From: Auriscalpium vulgare
Taxonomy: Eukaryota; Basidiomycota; Agaricomycetes; Russulales; Auriscalpiaceae
DNA length: 64,000 nucleotides
NCBI GenBank assembly: GCA_019915015.1
Contig: JAHBBC010000001.1
Location: 1,488,001-1,552,000 of the forward strand
Reading direction: 5' to 3'
The position numbers were made by a program, and so were the translations under genes. Numbering within the stretch: position 1 is the stretch's first letter; each line of letters opens with the position of its first letter. This document shows positions 11,440 to 25,465 of the stretch, piece by piece. The notes below the pieces were generated by a model. That model was not told the DNA's origin. It saw only the letters and a program-made list of their open reading frames with translations, and ran no database searches.

Positions 11440-13629
11440 TCACCGCCAAGCGAGGAGAGCCTTCACACCCCGCGCGCAGCATGTGATGGCCTTCGACAGG
11501 AGCTTGCGGATGCGAGCAAACAGCGTCAGCTCAGACTTCTCGTCCACGATAGCATAGTCTGCGATGGTCGCGTTGACGGGGGCCTGGCGGCGGGGCGTTT
11601 TCTGGAATTCGGCCGATATGAAAGTGAACTCGGGATGTGGGTCAACGGCGCCCGCGGCGGCGTAGGGCGTCCCTGTTGGGATCACGAGGTTCTTGGGCTG
11701 CGAGGGCAGGGGCAGCGTACAGGTCGGCACGAGGAGCGCGCCGACGTCGCGTTTCGCAACGCGATCCCAGTCGCTGGTGGACAAACAACATCAGGAATTG
11801 CTGTGTACGAGAAGGAGGAAGGCGCACGTGGACTGAAAGAAGGGATGTGACTTGATTTGGTTTATGTTTGGGCGTGCAGAGGGATCGAGGTTTAGCAGCT
11901 GCACAGACATCGATTCAGCATCGCGATGCTGGCAGAAAGAATTGAAGCTCACACTACGCAGAAGGGACTCCGCGTCCCTATCGACCTCCCCGCGCTTGAA
12001 AGTGAGGTTGCCACAGGACTCCTCGCCGAGCGGGCCAAATGGGAACTGGGTGGACTCCATGTCAGCCAGTATGCTGATGCAGCGACGGAAGAGTACTCAC
12101 GCGGCCCGTCAGCAAGATGAACATGACGACCCCGAAAGACCAGAAGTCGACGCCGTAGCTGTACTCCCGGCCGATAAGCACCTCTGGCGCCGTGTATGCC
12201 GCCGTGCCAAGCTTCGAGTGCGTGAGGTGGTCCGCAGGCCCGTCGGGATAGGGCTGGTGCGGCTCAATCGCGGCGGTCGTCTTGCCCTGCATCAACTCCA
12301 CGTAGTGCTGAACGAGGTCCCGCGTGGACGCGCAGACTTCGTTGCCAGTCGGGCAAGGCTCAGACGGCGAGAGAGGGAACAGCTTCGCCATGCCGAAGTC
12401 GGCGAGGGTGATGTGGTACTGCTGGTCGAGAAGGATGTTTGCGGGCTTGATGTCGCGGTGCACGACGTTGAGCTTGTGCAGCTTCTCGATGGCGAGGATC
12501 TGGACGGAGAAGGGTGGTTAGACGAAGTTGGTGAAAGCATGGAAGACAAGCTCACGAGCTCGGCACCCCAGTGGCGAGCCAGGGAAAGAGGAACCTTGCT
12601 GCCGCGACGTCGCAGCTCAGACTGCATGTCCATAGGATGATAGCTCTACAGCTGATCTTAGAAGATGAAGGATGGGTGGAGTAATCAGAGCCTACAGTAG
12701 CCAGGTAGAAATTCTTATCATCATGGAAGCTCGCCTCAAGCGAGATGAACTCCTCGTTGCCAGCAATTCTCTCAAGAACCTTCTTCTCGTTGAGGATCCG
12801 GGGTGTGGTAAACTCCCGCTTCCTAATGACCTTCAGCGCGAGCTGCGTAGCGGTAGGCGTGTCCTCGACGAGGTACACCTTCCCAGTCGCCCCCTCGCCG
12901 ACAATTCTTATGGCGGAGAAATCATCGGCTTGCACAATGCGCGGAGGGGGCGGCGGTCCGAACAGCTTGTCCAGTGGTATGATTGTAGTCGGAGCAGTGC
13001 GTTCGGGCTCCGGAGACAGGATGACCTTGAATTCAAAGCGCGCCGCGACTGACTGTGCGAACTCGTCAAGAGCGGACGGGTCGTCGAGTTTCTGAATTGG
13101 GGTCAGCTGACACCTATGCATGTAGGAAAGATAGCGTCGCACCACATTGGAGAGCTGAGAGAGGGGCGGGCCTGCACTGAGACTGCGCCTGACGTCCAGA
13201 ACGGAAGGGTCGTAGCAGGCGTCCAACACTTCGTATAGATTATCGAGCTCCTTCTTTGACTGGACAACATGAGTGAGCTAAACATTCATGAAAGCATAAG
13301 CCACCATAACATACCAGGAGATGAACCTGTGCGCTGCGGTTGGAGGGCGTTCGCAGGGCAGGAAGGGACAGAAGGCTGCTGGAGGTGCGATCCGTCTCCA
13401 AAGACAGCAAGCTAGAAGGGGGAGAAATCGACTTCGATCGCGGACGTTGAGTCTAGAGAAGGCCTCAGCGAGAGGATACATTAGAAGATTACAAGCATAC
13501 CTTGCGCAGGGTGGAGAACTTCTTAAATATCGACTCGATGCGTACCTTGAGCATGTTTGGCGTTACGGAGGTAGTTGCTTGGAGATGGTGGAGGTGCGGG
13601 TGTATGTTGCGAACGGAGAAAGGGGACAT
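11440..13629 (-). CDS. AGC-like serine/threonine protein kinase
   Basis: Eight exons (13629-13501, 13452-13315, 13259-12696, 12645-12556, 12499-12101, 12045-11953, 11898-11828, 11773-11440) give 605 residues. The ATG at 13629 is preceded by an in-frame stop. A 210-residue N-terminal extension is followed by a complete kinase domain: glycine loop GEGATGKVYLV, catalytic lysine in ALKVIRK, HRDIKPAN, DFG (ADFGMAKL) and APE. Between DFG and APE there is an unusually long activation segment of about 60 residues containing CASTRDLVQHY. The domain ends with DPSARPNINQIKSHPFF and continues into a C-terminal tail carrying DWDRVAKRD and a phenylalanine-containing FTFISAEF stretch that resembles an AGC C-tail hydrophobic motif. 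Kinase activity is very likely; subfamily and substrate are unknown. Confidence 0.88.
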
Positions 13630-13973
13630 CGGTCCTGGCTATTCATGCAGCCCTCACGAAATGGACTGGTCGTCCTGCGTGACTGCAAGGTCGGGGCGGG
13701 ACCTTCAGTCCAACATGAAATCGCGTGGGGGGAAAGACGGCGGCCATCTGGCAATATCACTTGCGCAGACAGGCTGGGCGCAAAGCATAGTATAGCAGCT
13801 GGTGCTATGTGGAGGCGAGGGGATGGAAGGAGTTGAGTCCTGACTGCAGGTATGGTAGTAATAGTATGAGGTAGTACGGTCGATTAGACGCCCAAGGTGA
13901 CTTGCGCATCCGCGTCGCGGCGTCTCGCGGCGTCCATTGAACAAGTAGCGTTATACCGTCCAGCTTGGCATGA
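13630..13973. promoter_or_regulatory. Divergent intergenic region, kinase / PIG-U
   Basis: The 344 bp between the two start codons (13629 reverse, 13974 forward) must hold both promoters. No long ORF with protein character is present. I see no clear TATA box or strong operator-like repeat; the assignment rests on gene orientation. Confidence 0.5.
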
Positions 13974-15605
13974 ATGGCTTTCCAGCTCGCCTTTGCCGTC
14001 CTCCTTCGGCTTGGGCTCGCCCTCTCTCCACTTCGCCTCATTCTTAAAGACGACGACCTGCTCTCCTCTCCGCTCACGTCCCACTCTCGTCGTGAGTTCA
14101 CAAGAAACCGGCTTCCTGCGTATTGACAGTATATCTATGCCATACAGTTCGTGAGGGTATATACCTCTTCCAACATGGCATAGACCCATATTCTGGAGGG
14201 ACGTTTCGACATGTACGTGTATTGCGGTGAAATGCACGCGTTCGACTGCTTATTCGTGTAGTCCCCGCTCTTCCTGTCGACCTTCGCCACTGTCCTGCCG
14301 AGCTCGGGCGTCGTATGTGCACTTCTCTGGCTCCTGGTCGATGCAGCGGGAGCATGGGCTCTTGTACAAATATGGCGCGCAAGGAGCCGCCTGAAAAGCA
14401 GTCGGCGAGACGAGGTCATCGCCGCGACGTGAGTCCTTCCCCGCAATGGCATAACACACACTGAACGTCCTCTTTATTAGCTATCTACTGAACCCATACA
14501 TATTTCTGCCATCACTATCCTTGTCCACATCTACTTTCGAAACGACCCTTCACCTGATTTCCTTGATGTTCGCCGCCCAAGGTGAGAGAGTCTACAGTCT
14601 TGTGCACTTTCCAGCCGAGTCACCTTTTTTTAGGGCAAGTGTCTCCAGCACTCCTGATACTTGCAATCAGCACCAATTTGTCCCTGCCATCACTTATGTT
14701 GCTACCTCCCACCATGCTCCTCCTGCTCACCGACCCAGTCTCCCACCTCGCCTCGCCCAAACCGTTTCCCGCCAAGCTGACAAAAACGCTTCCACTGCTC
14801 GTGGAATTCCTCGCTTACTTTGCGGTGCTGGTGCTGGCATGCTCGCTGGTTGCAGGAGGCTGGGGGTGGATAGAAAGCACATGGGGTGCTGGGTACGCGT
14901 CTCCTCCATCTGTGTGTCCTGAGAGCGAGCTGACGAGCCACGTTGTAGGATACTGCTGCCCGACCTGACACCAAATCCCGGTTTGTGGTGGTACTTTTTC
15001 ACTGAGATGTTCGACTACTTCCGCCCATTCTTCCTCATGGTCTTCACGGTACGCGGCTCCTTGTGATGTCCTTTCCTACGGTACTGACGCATCGCAGATG
15101 CATCTGCTCATCTACGTCGCACCCGTCTGCATCAAATACGAGTGCGTATTATCTGATTGAGCTTGTAGACACGCATTGAATTGAGCCTGATATGCGCAGG
15201 CACGACCCGCTCTACGCCACATTCCTGCTCCTCGGCATCATCGCAATCTTCAAGCCATACCCCACGCTCTCCGACCCTGGGCTCTTCCTCAGCCTCATCG
15301 CGCTCTTCCCTGAGACATACCCGCGTACGCCGCTCCATCTTCCTCCATTGTTTTGCGCTCACACGCCGTGGCTAGACTTACGCTACCCAATTGTCACGAC
15401 GCTCCTGCACCTGCACGCCGCACTACTGCTGCCGCTCTTTCACCACCTCTGGCTCGCGACAGGCACAGGCAACGCGAACTTTTTCTACGCGAGCACGCTT
15501 GTCTTTGGGATAGCGAACGGGGGCGCGCTACTGGACTGCGCGTGGGCGGGGCTCAGGGTCGCCATTGGCGAGGCGGATGAGCGATGGGTGGTTTTGCAGG
15601 AGTAG
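13974..15605 (+). CDS. PIGU: GPI transamidase subunit PIG-U
   Basis: Nine exons (13974-14091, 14148-14212, 14262-14428, 14481-14581, 14634-14892, 14949-15048, 15098-15141, 15200-15324, 15376-15605) give 402 residues, close to the size of yeast Gab1/Cdc91 and human PIG-U. Family-diagnostic blocks are intact: SPYSG-like DPYSGGTFRH near the N-terminus, NPGLWWYFFTEMFDYFRPFF, HDPLYATFLLLGIIAIFKPYP and TGNANFFYASTLVFG. Many hydrophobic helices fit a polytopic ER membrane protein. PIG-U is part of the complex that attaches GPI anchors to proteins in the ER and is thought to help recognise the lipid anchor. The start ATG precedes a signal-anchor-like hydrophobic stretch. Confidence 0.95.
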
Positions 15606-15826
15606 TTGAGGATGTATATTGGTCGTGCCGTTGTATTCTTAGGGATGAGACTATCTAGAGTGTGCAGCGTTGTCTTCAGTCGGCTGCTTGGCGGCGAAGG
15701 TGTTTATTGACGGTCGATACATGAACAATGTGCTTCTAGTGAGCGACCAAATGGCGATGTTATCTTGCTTGAAGCAAGCGAGCCGGGCTGCTCCGCTAGT
15801 TATGTACATCGATGTGAGTGCTGTTT

Positions 15827-18291
<2,465 letters not shown>

Positions 18292-18372
18292 GGTGCCCTT
18301 TTGAACCGGGCGACCCGCGCCGCCACCAGCTAGGTCTCCGTCTCGGCAAAGCCGACCCTCCTCCGATCTCCC
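18292..18372. promoter_or_regulatory. Very short divergent promoter
   Basis: Only 81 bp separate the upstream ATG of the aminopeptidase gene (18291, reverse) from the ATG of the small forward gene (18373). If the aminopeptidase starts at 18210 the spacer is 162 bp. A shared bidirectional promoter is implied by the geometry; no specific box is recognised. Confidence 0.45.
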
Positions 18373-18938
18373 ATGGCCCCGAAAACAGAAACTCAGGATG
18401 CCCACATACCCGCGTATTCCGTGCTCCCAAAGGTCCCTGCAGGCGAAGCTGCAAAGAGTATCCTCACCCTGAAGCGGGCTGCCGCCTGGCCACTACATCG
18501 ATGGCCATCGGAAAAACGCGTCATTCAATCGAGCGCCAGGATCCATCTGCCTCGCGCTTACCTTGGGAAAAATGGAGAGGATTTGCGGCAGGTGCATGCA
18601 GGGACAGATCTGAATCAATATCTATTTCGCCATTACGACCAGGCATTGGCGGAGGTGAAGGAGGAGTGGGTCAATTATGTGACCGTCGACAACGTCACGG
18701 CCAGACGGTGAGCTGTGCACTCCAATTCTGAGTGTGCTGCCATTGACCTTTTGCGCCTGGTAGGCATGAGTACCTTGGGCCTGATCCTCGGGTAGCAGGA
18801 TACTTCCACGATGTCGATGGCGACATCCACATCCAATGGTGGGACGGCTTTCTCAAGGATCAGTGGATGGGCACGCAAAAATGGACACTGGGGGACATTG
18901 TCCTCAACGAGCGTGGGGATTGGGTGGAGGACATATGA
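18373..18938 (+). CDS. Conserved-looking small protein of unknown function
   Basis: Two exons (18373-18707, 18764-18938) give 169 residues; the intron has GTGAGC donor and GGTAG acceptor and keeps the frame. The product is hydrophilic, with no signal peptide and no membrane helix. It has an aromatic- and acid-rich C-terminal half (QWWDGF, GTQKWTLGD, ERGDWVEDI) and a central block with NQYLFRHYDQALAEVKEEW. I do not recognise a family. It is transcribed away from the aminopeptidase and ends 87 bp before the convergent acyltransferase gene. Confidence 0.75.
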
Positions 18939-19025
18939 GGAATGTTAATGGTGGTTGTCGCTCATTTCCCTCATCGCGTGCAAGTGCGCAGGTCAAGTCA
19001 AATGTATCCATATGCTATATGTTTG

Positions 19026-19901
19026 CTACCGAAATCCATCCAGCTTCACAGTGACCCATACTACCTCCCACATCTTCTTTGCACCCAAACCCGCACACAC
19101 CGCCATACTACGAACGTCTCGGGGGCTCACCTCGGCCGAAAGGAATCGTCGCTCCGCAAAGCCCTTCTCCAGCTCCCTCCTCATCGTCTCCTTCCCCAAT
19201 CTAGAGCCTCTTTTCTCGGGACGGACGAACAGCGTGCTCATGGACCCTTCTGAGGACGTGAAACACCAAGCTTGGGCGGCGGCGGCGGGCGATGAAGCCA
19301 GGTACGCAGCAGTATTCGATATCCTACCCAATACCGCAGCGGCCCGCGGAATGGACGACGTGGCCACCACGTCCCCGAGGTCGGCAACATCGATAGTGCG
19401 GAAAACGTAGTCTTCCGTTGCGTGAATACTCGGGATTGGAAGCGCGCTCCGGGTGAAAATGAGCTTCGCGTAGTTGTCGCTCAGATAGTCGAGCGCTGTC
19501 GCAGGGATGTGCGACGCGAAGGACACATGAAGAGATCCGATGAAGAATGCCGTCCTGTCTGGATATCGTGACCCGAGGAAGGCCAGTGTGGCGAAGAGGA
19601 GAGAATATGCCAAACGGAAGTGTGCATTGCCGCCATTTTCTTCCTCGACACCGTCGCAGACCTCCACAGACGACCAGAACCACATCTCCGTCTGGCCGGG
19701 TCGTGACAGGTCCAATGCTGCAACTGACCACGGCTCTGTACTCGGAGGGCGATTTGATGGTGGGTAGGACGCAACCACGAGCGCCGTATCGGATGGATAG
19801 TGTCGTACCACATAGTCCACGGTGATAGCACTGGGGAGATAATCCTGCAGAAATGGCAGCACGGTCTCAACCGCCTCTGGATGGATGTACACTGAGGCCA
19901 T
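19026..19901 (-). CDS. GNAT-fold N-acyltransferase-like protein
   Basis: Single exon, 291 residues, ATG at 19901. The C-terminal third resembles the GNAT acetyl-CoA binding region: a beta strand TSSEGSMSTLFVRPEKRGSR, followed by a glycine/basic turn and helix (RLGKETMRRELEKG), then a further strand and the N-x-like helix region VRSMAVCAGLG. The N-terminal half is the variable domain often seen in FR47/GLYAT-like proteins. An acyl transfer from CoA to an amine is the likely chemistry, substrate unknown. Intronless structure is unusual among its neighbours but common for small fungal GNATs. It faces away from the proteasome gene with a 370-bp spacer. Confidence 0.72.
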   Translation of the reverse strand: MASVYIHPEAVETVLPFLQDYLPSAITVDYVVRHYPSDTALVVASYPPSNRPPSTEPWSVAALDLSRPGQTEMWFWSSVEVCDGVEEENGGNAHFRLAYSLLFATLAFLGSRYPDRTAFFIGSLHVSFASHIPATALDYLSDNYAKLIFTRSALPIPSIHATEDYVFRTIDVADLGDVVATSSIPRAAAVLGRISNTAAYLASSPAAAAQAWCFTSSEGSMSTLFVRPEKRGSRLGKETMRRELEKGFAERRFLSAEVSPRDVRSMAVCAGLGAKKMWEVVWVTVKLDGFR

Positions 19902-20271
19902 GGACTGTAAATTCGGTGATTATGCACTCAGGATCAATTTCGTCCTGCAGTCAAGAGATCTGCTAGGGAGGTCAGAAGTGAGAATCAGATGGAGTATGTT
20001 GCTCACAATCGTGCTGGTTCCCTCATTCAGAGTAAACCGGTGGATGCGGTAGCAGGACACATCGACCCCAAGTGCAGTCCAAAGGAGACGCTGGATAGAT
20101 ATGCTTTTGGTTATGACTCGAGTATGCCGTCTGAAAGTAAGACGTAGCGCAAGGAGGTCCGGCAAACGCCGACTGCAGCGAGACGCGTATGCGCCGACGC
20201 GTCAGTACGCCCTCGCCTCTCCTTCCCTACCCTGTTCATCCTCCCGACACAACCTCCCCAATAAGCTCCCA

Positions 20272-21391
20272 ATGGTAGGTTTAGATCGGCAGCACGAGAC
20301 GCAAACGTTCTGACTTATATCATCTCGCTAGGCCCGACGATATGACAGTGCGCGCACCTCCCAGTGCCCATGCTGTTGAGACTTTACTGACCATCTGCTT
20401 AGGCCGCACGACGATCTTCTCCCCAGAAGGTGCTTTGCATGCAATTTTTTACCTGGATGTATGTACTAACCATCTGATCTAGGTCGCCTATACCAAAGTA
20501 AGCCGCCATACGGGTCGTGTGGGTGCGAGCTCGACCTAACGAAGTACCTCAGTCGAATATGCGATGGAGGCTATCTCGCATGCAGGAACAGTCCTTGGCG
20601 TTCTTGCGAAGGACGGCGTCGTGCTCGCTGCAGAGAAGAAGGTGACAGGGAAGCTGCTCGATCTGTCTGAGGCAAAGCAGGGCGGGTACGGCGGCAGTGG
20701 CGAGAAGATCTTCCTGCTCAACTCGTGCGTCACACCTCCTTCCTCGCGCTTTTACTCTTTAACATGACCTGCACAGAAATGTTATCGGCGGCGTCGCCGG
20801 GCTTACTGCCGACGGAAACTCGCTCATCAACTATGCGCGCTCCGCCGCGCAACAGCACCTCCTCAACTACAACGAGGACATTCCCGTCGAGCTGCTCGCG
20901 CAGCGCCTATGCGACCTCAAGCAGGGATACACGCAGTACGGCGGGCTCCGACCGTTCGGCGTTTCGCTGCTGTACGCCGGCTACGACCCGCACTACCAAT
21001 TTCAGCTGTACCACTCCGATCCGTCAGGGAACTACTCTGGGTGGAAGGCGACGTGTATAGGCGCAAACAATGGCACAGCGCAGAGCCTGTTGAAGCAGGA
21101 GTACAAGGATGATATCACGGTGGAGGACGCAATTGGGCTGGTAGTCCGAACGATGAGCAAGACGATGGATAGCACGACGCTGGGGAGCGAGAAACGTACG
21201 TGCCATTTGCATCGCACTATATGGAATGTTGATCTTCTCGCCCTTATGCAGTCGAGTTCGCCGTGCTGACGCTGGACCCCGAGACGAAGGAGCCGAAAGC
21301 CAAGATATACCGGCCGGTAGAGGTAGATGCGCTGCTCGTGAAGCACGGTCTCGCCAAGAAGGACGAGGACACAGAGATGAAAACTGCGTAG
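20272..21391 (+). CDS. PRE9: 20S proteasome subunit alpha 3 (PSMA4/PRE9)
   Basis: Seven exons (20272-20274, 20332-20347, 20403-20429, 20483-20497, 20553-20724, 20777-21195, 21252-21391) give 263 residues. The N-terminus reads [18 protein letters not shown] and then [11 protein letters not shown], the signature of alpha-type proteasome subunits, here of the alpha 3 type (also [21 protein letters not shown] and [17 protein letters not shown]). It forms part of the outer ring of the 20S core and helps gate the channel. The first four coding exons are extremely short (3, 16, 27 and 15 nt); the first is nothing but the ATG, followed immediately by a GTAGGT donor. All phases agree, and the assembled sequence matches the family, so the microexons are believable. 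Confidence 0.95.
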
Positions 21392-21513
21392 ATGACCATT
21401 CACCCACTTTGTACTGTGTATAAAAGCTGCATAGCCCATTTCATATGGCAGAATCCTTTCGGTTCAAGTAAATAAGCGCTGCATGACAACAGTACAACAT
21501 TCCGAATGTACAA

Positions 21514-22242
21514 TCAATGACAAGCCATGCCCTTGCCCCCACCGTTGCCTGAAAGCACGGCGTCGACGTCCATCTCGCCACCGTAGACGTAATGCCCGAT
21601 GCTGGCACCCAGAACCACGGCAAGGATTAGATAGGCCTGACAACGGCCTGTTAGGCAAACAACTGGAGTATACGATGGACCGATGCTCACATTGTATGTC
21701 ATGAACACAAGCATGAGGAAGAACGACACGAACACCTGCGATCCGTACAGCCCTGCCCTGAACAGCCGAGACGAAAGAGGGACGGGCACGCTGGTGTGGG
21801 TATGAGCTTGGAGCAAAGCAGCGAGAACCATCGGATCACGCACCCGTTCGCCTTGCGGGGGCGCCCAGAGAGAAGACCCGCCTCTTCAACGTCTACACCT
21901 ACGACCTCAGGACTGCTTCTCCCACTCACCAAGCCTTTGTCACGGCCCTTGCCCCGGGCGAGCACCGACGCGATGCGCACGTCGACCACGCGCTGGTACG
22001 AGCGCAGCCACTCGTAAGCTAGGGAGATGGCGATGATGGCGAGGAAGGAGAGGGCGAAAATGAAGTGGGAGGAGATGTGCCACTGCCTGAACACGACGCA
22101 GGTATCGATGATCTGGGTATTCCTGGCGGGGTCGCTGTGAGCGCTGTGTGATAACGCGGAGACGGTGGGCGCACCAGAGCATGTTCATTGAGCATCTCGG
22201 CCCCATGGGCATGTCGTGTCCGCTATGATCTCCGTGGTCCAT
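21514..22242 (-). CDS. Ctr-type copper transporter
   Basis: Four exons (22242-22175, 22122-21844, 21790-21691, 21636-21514) give 189 residues. The N-terminus is His/Met-rich (MDHGDHSGHDMPMG, then MNMLW), as in copper-scavenging ectodomains. Three membrane helices follow: the first after WHISSHFIF, the second with FVSFFLMLVFMTYN (the MXXXM-like position is represented by MLVFM) and the third with the small-residue motif GASIGHYVYGG. A cytosolic loop of about 60 residues lies between helices 1 and 2. The short N-terminus fits the Ctr2/Ctr3-like group that imports or releases Cu(I) at the plasma membrane or vacuole; localisation is not decided by sequence. Confidence 0.9.
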
Positions 22243-22444
22243 GTTGAAGGATTGAGGAAAGTATACGTTGGTGGAGGAGAACAAGAGAGAAGAGAGCGGT
22301 CCCGGTCACCATACGGCCGACAAGCCGGCGCAGTCGACTCGCGTTGCAAGTGTCCACCACGTGCACCCTGCCATCGTCAGAATCCCGGGCCCAACTCGGC
22401 GAGCTCTTGCTTGAGCACGAGCGACGCCAGAGCAACGCTCAGCC

Positions 22445-23805
22445 ATGTCGGGAGGACAGTACTCTCAGCTGCCCATGTGCGCGCGCGTCTCCCTCTCACC
22501 TCATCCACAACTTCGTGCTGACGCTCCATCATCTCCAGATGGTCAGCATGGCAAAGCCCTGCTCGCAGACCTCGAGGTGTCTTGGCATATCTCAAGTACT
22601 TCATCCCGACTGTGGCCCTCGTCGTACTCGGGGTGTTCGTCATCTGGGAACCCCACGTCGAAATGGTGTTCTACGACCGCAAGTGGATCAACAAGGAGAT
22701 TCTGCCTATCACGCCCCTCCGTGGATGCTTCAAACCCGCGCTCACTAGCCCCGCGTACAATGTCTCTGATGGGCTGTATGGGCCGCGGCGCACAGAAGTC
22801 CACGCAGGCATGTCCATGCAGGCGGGGCTCGACTGCTACGACTTCGCGGGTACCATCCAGCCCTCGTCGGCGGCAGTCGACCCAAGCCTTCCGCGTACAA
22901 CCTATCATACGTACTGGCGTACGGACCTCGCCCCGTTCACCGAGCGCCAGGAGTGGACGCTCAAGTCGTTCTTCGCGACGCAGCACTCGCACTCGCGCCT
23001 CATCATGTGGTCAAATGGCGACCTCTCGACAAACGCCCTGCTGCGCAGCTACGTGGAGCGGTATCCCGGCCGCTTCGAGCTGCGCACTGCCGACGTGCAC
23101 GAGCTGTCAAAGGGCACCGAACTGGAGAACAGCCCACTGCTGACCAGTCAGGACAAGAAAGCGTGGTTGGATGGCGACCTGATTCGTTTGCTTGTGGTTT
23201 ATCTGGAGGGCGGTGTCTGGGTGGACATGGACACCTTGCTGACGCGCGACATCAGCCCGCTGCTGGAGCATGAGTTCGTGACGCAGTGGGACTGCTATGG
23301 TGTGTGTACTCTCCAGCTTCGACATCTCGATGCTAACGACCGCCCAGACAAAATCTACCAAGCCCTGAACGGCGCGCTCATGCACTTCCGGAAGCACTCC
23401 CCATATCTCTGTGAAATGTTCCATCTCATGGTGACCTCCACGCCGCCTCGCTCATCCTCGACGGACTGGGGCGCAATCCTCTACTTGCGCCTATGGCGGC
23501 GCCTCGTCGCAGAGGGCGTTCCACCCTTCAAGATCCTCCCATTTTGTTTCTCTGACGGGCGCGCATGCCGGCTTGATAACCGCCTGCCGGACCCTTTTGA
23601 AGAGGACTCCAGCGACGCACATTGGTCATTTGGTCTCAACCGCACTGAGGGTGGAGGGCTTGACCAAAAGTTGGGCAAGGTGTTTGCGGTGCACCTGCAT
23701 AATCAGTGGGACAAGCAGTTCCCGTCCGGCGGGTGGGTCGAGCGATTACTGTTGAAGCGGTATGATCAGAAGTTGGGGGCAACTCATAATCGAGATGAGT
23801 TATAG
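22445..23805 (+). CDS. GT32-type glycosyltransferase, type II membrane protein
   Basis: Three exons (22445-22476, 22539-23299, 23348-23805) give 416 residues. After a short basic N-terminus there is one hydrophobic helix (FIPTVALVVLGVFVIW), as in Golgi type II enzymes. The catalytic region contains LIMWSNGDLS, the helix block DLIRLLVVYLEGGVWVDMDTLL with the DXD metal motif (DMD), and a conserved-looking LNGALMHFRKHSP. This is the layout of the DXD sugar-binding family (GT32, Och1/alpha-1,4-transferase relatives). It probably transfers a sugar from a nucleotide donor to glycans or glycolipids in the Golgi. Donor and acceptor are not readable. It is divergent from the copper transporter (202-bp spacer) and converges with the next gene (58 bp). 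Confidence 0.87.
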
Positions 23806-23863
23806 CAGAGCATGATAGATACCCAATATAATGTGCGCTCTCCTAAAACATGCGTGCTAGATG

Positions 23864-25465
23864 TCAGCTGGCAGGATCGCCCTCCCCCTTGAGATCATTT
23901 ATCGCCCGCTGGACTTCCAACCGTTCCAGCACCGCCCGATGCAAACTCGATTTCGCTGCGCGACCCTTGCTTTTGTTCTCGCTAGAGCTCTTGTTGGTGG
24001 CGTCCGATGTGCTAGCGGGGGATGGCTCGCCCGTTCCAGGCGTAGCTTGTTGCGGTGCGCTCGAAGTGAGGTGTGAGGGAACAATGAGAGGTGTAGGCCG
24101 CGGAGGTGGAGGCCACTGTGAAGAATGGTCACATGTAGGCAAAGTGACACTGTGATTGAGGCGTACCCCGCGACGCGGTTGATTGAAGTGCAGCGCAGCC
24201 CATGGAGGATATTCACGTTCCAAGTTGATGATGTGCTCCTCAATAAACTGGAGACGGCGCAGAAGAGACACCGGCGGAGAGGGTACTGCATTCGCGTCAG
24301 TCTCAAATATCTTGGCGTGCAGGAGGTAGCGCACCATATTTTACGGCGAGATGAGTTTCGATACTCTTCAATCGTTCGTCAAGCCCTGGGTGCCTTTGCG
24401 CTGTGACTCTGCCTTCTACATCGTGCGCAGAGTCTTTTTCTTCCACCTTCATGGTCCTCCTCAAAGGGCCCTCCTCGTTCCTCGCAACGTCAAACTTCAT
24501 CATTACGTCGCGGTCGATGGTCTTTGCGTCCGTTCTCGCGCAGGACGCGTCGTCTTCCGCGCTGCTGCCCTTGTCAGACGATTCCCGCTGACGCTTGCGC
24601 GTATGGAGGAACTCAGCACGATTTGACGCGTCATTTCGTGTGCGGTTGCGAGCAAGCAGGAGTGATATGGACTTGTTGATCTGTCGAGATTGTGAGATTC
24701 GTGCTACGCGCTCAGAGGTGAAGAGACGCGGACAGTTCCCGGGGTGCGCGGTTCCGCACCCTTCTCAACATGCACATAATCTAGTTTTCTCTCCTCCAAG
24801 GGTCGAGCGCGTTCATTGGCAGTCGTAGCTCCGTCTCGCAGCCTCTGTCCTCAAGTTGCATAGGCTAAATGAGACGTACAAATGCAATGTTACGTGACTT
24901 GACGAACCATCAAGTTGTCTCTGAGCTCCTCAAGGGCCTCCGGTACCTGCTTCTTCTCCCAATCTGCGTTCATGACGAGCATGTCCGCCTCAAAACCCCT
25001 CAGCGCCTGGGTCATTCCCGCGCTTGCGAAGAACGCTTTTACAGCTGCATCCCAGCATTTTGGAAGCTCTTTAGGTGGGGGTGAAGGCGAGGGTGTGCGC
25101 AATTTTTTCTTGATCACGGTGGGAGGAGCTTTGGGGGGTATTGAACGCGCGCTAGGAATCGAAAGTTGCGGTGCTCCCGGCTGGCCAGGGGGCGTGTAGT
25201 AGTGAAATTGAGGCGCCTGGTACGCGCTGTTTTGGGGGTACGGCGTGCCATAAGTCGCATTCACTGGATACGCGTTCGAAGGCCATGGTTGTTGTCCTGG
25301 CTGCCAATTCGTAGGGTAGAAGTAGGGCACGGTTTGCGGCGCGGATGGGAGAAAGTAATTCGGTGCAAAGGCAGGCTGGGCGGGATTGGGTGAATTCTGG
25401 GATGAAGATGAAGACGACGGTTGGTTAGAAGGCCCTGCTGCAGACGGTGGAGGTCCCTGCGCCAT
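23864..25465 (-). CDS. Disordered protein with MBIP-like C-terminal block
   Basis: At least four exons. The ATG at 25465 begins a Pro/Gln/Ser/Tyr-rich low-complexity region (about 110 residues), followed by a predicted helical block (PKCWDAAVKAFFASAG, EALEELRDNL). The middle exon is charged (RKRQRESSDKG, EEKDSAHDVEG). The final part has a striking conserved-looking block: RLKSIETHLAVKY, then PSPPVSLLRRLQFIEEHII, EYPPWAALHFNQP and PPPPRPTPLIVP. The pattern IE.HL...P...L..RL..IE..I..LE resembles MBIP, a subunit of the ATAC acetyltransferase complex, but this is from memory and tentative. The boundary between the first exon (ending near 24905) and the second (starting near 24770) is uncertain. 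Confidence 0.68.

Noticed and set aside
19920..20165. Short reverse ORF upstream of the acyltransferase gene
   Set aside because: Overlaps the divergent promoter region, has no domain, and the acyltransferase already has a good ATG at 19901.
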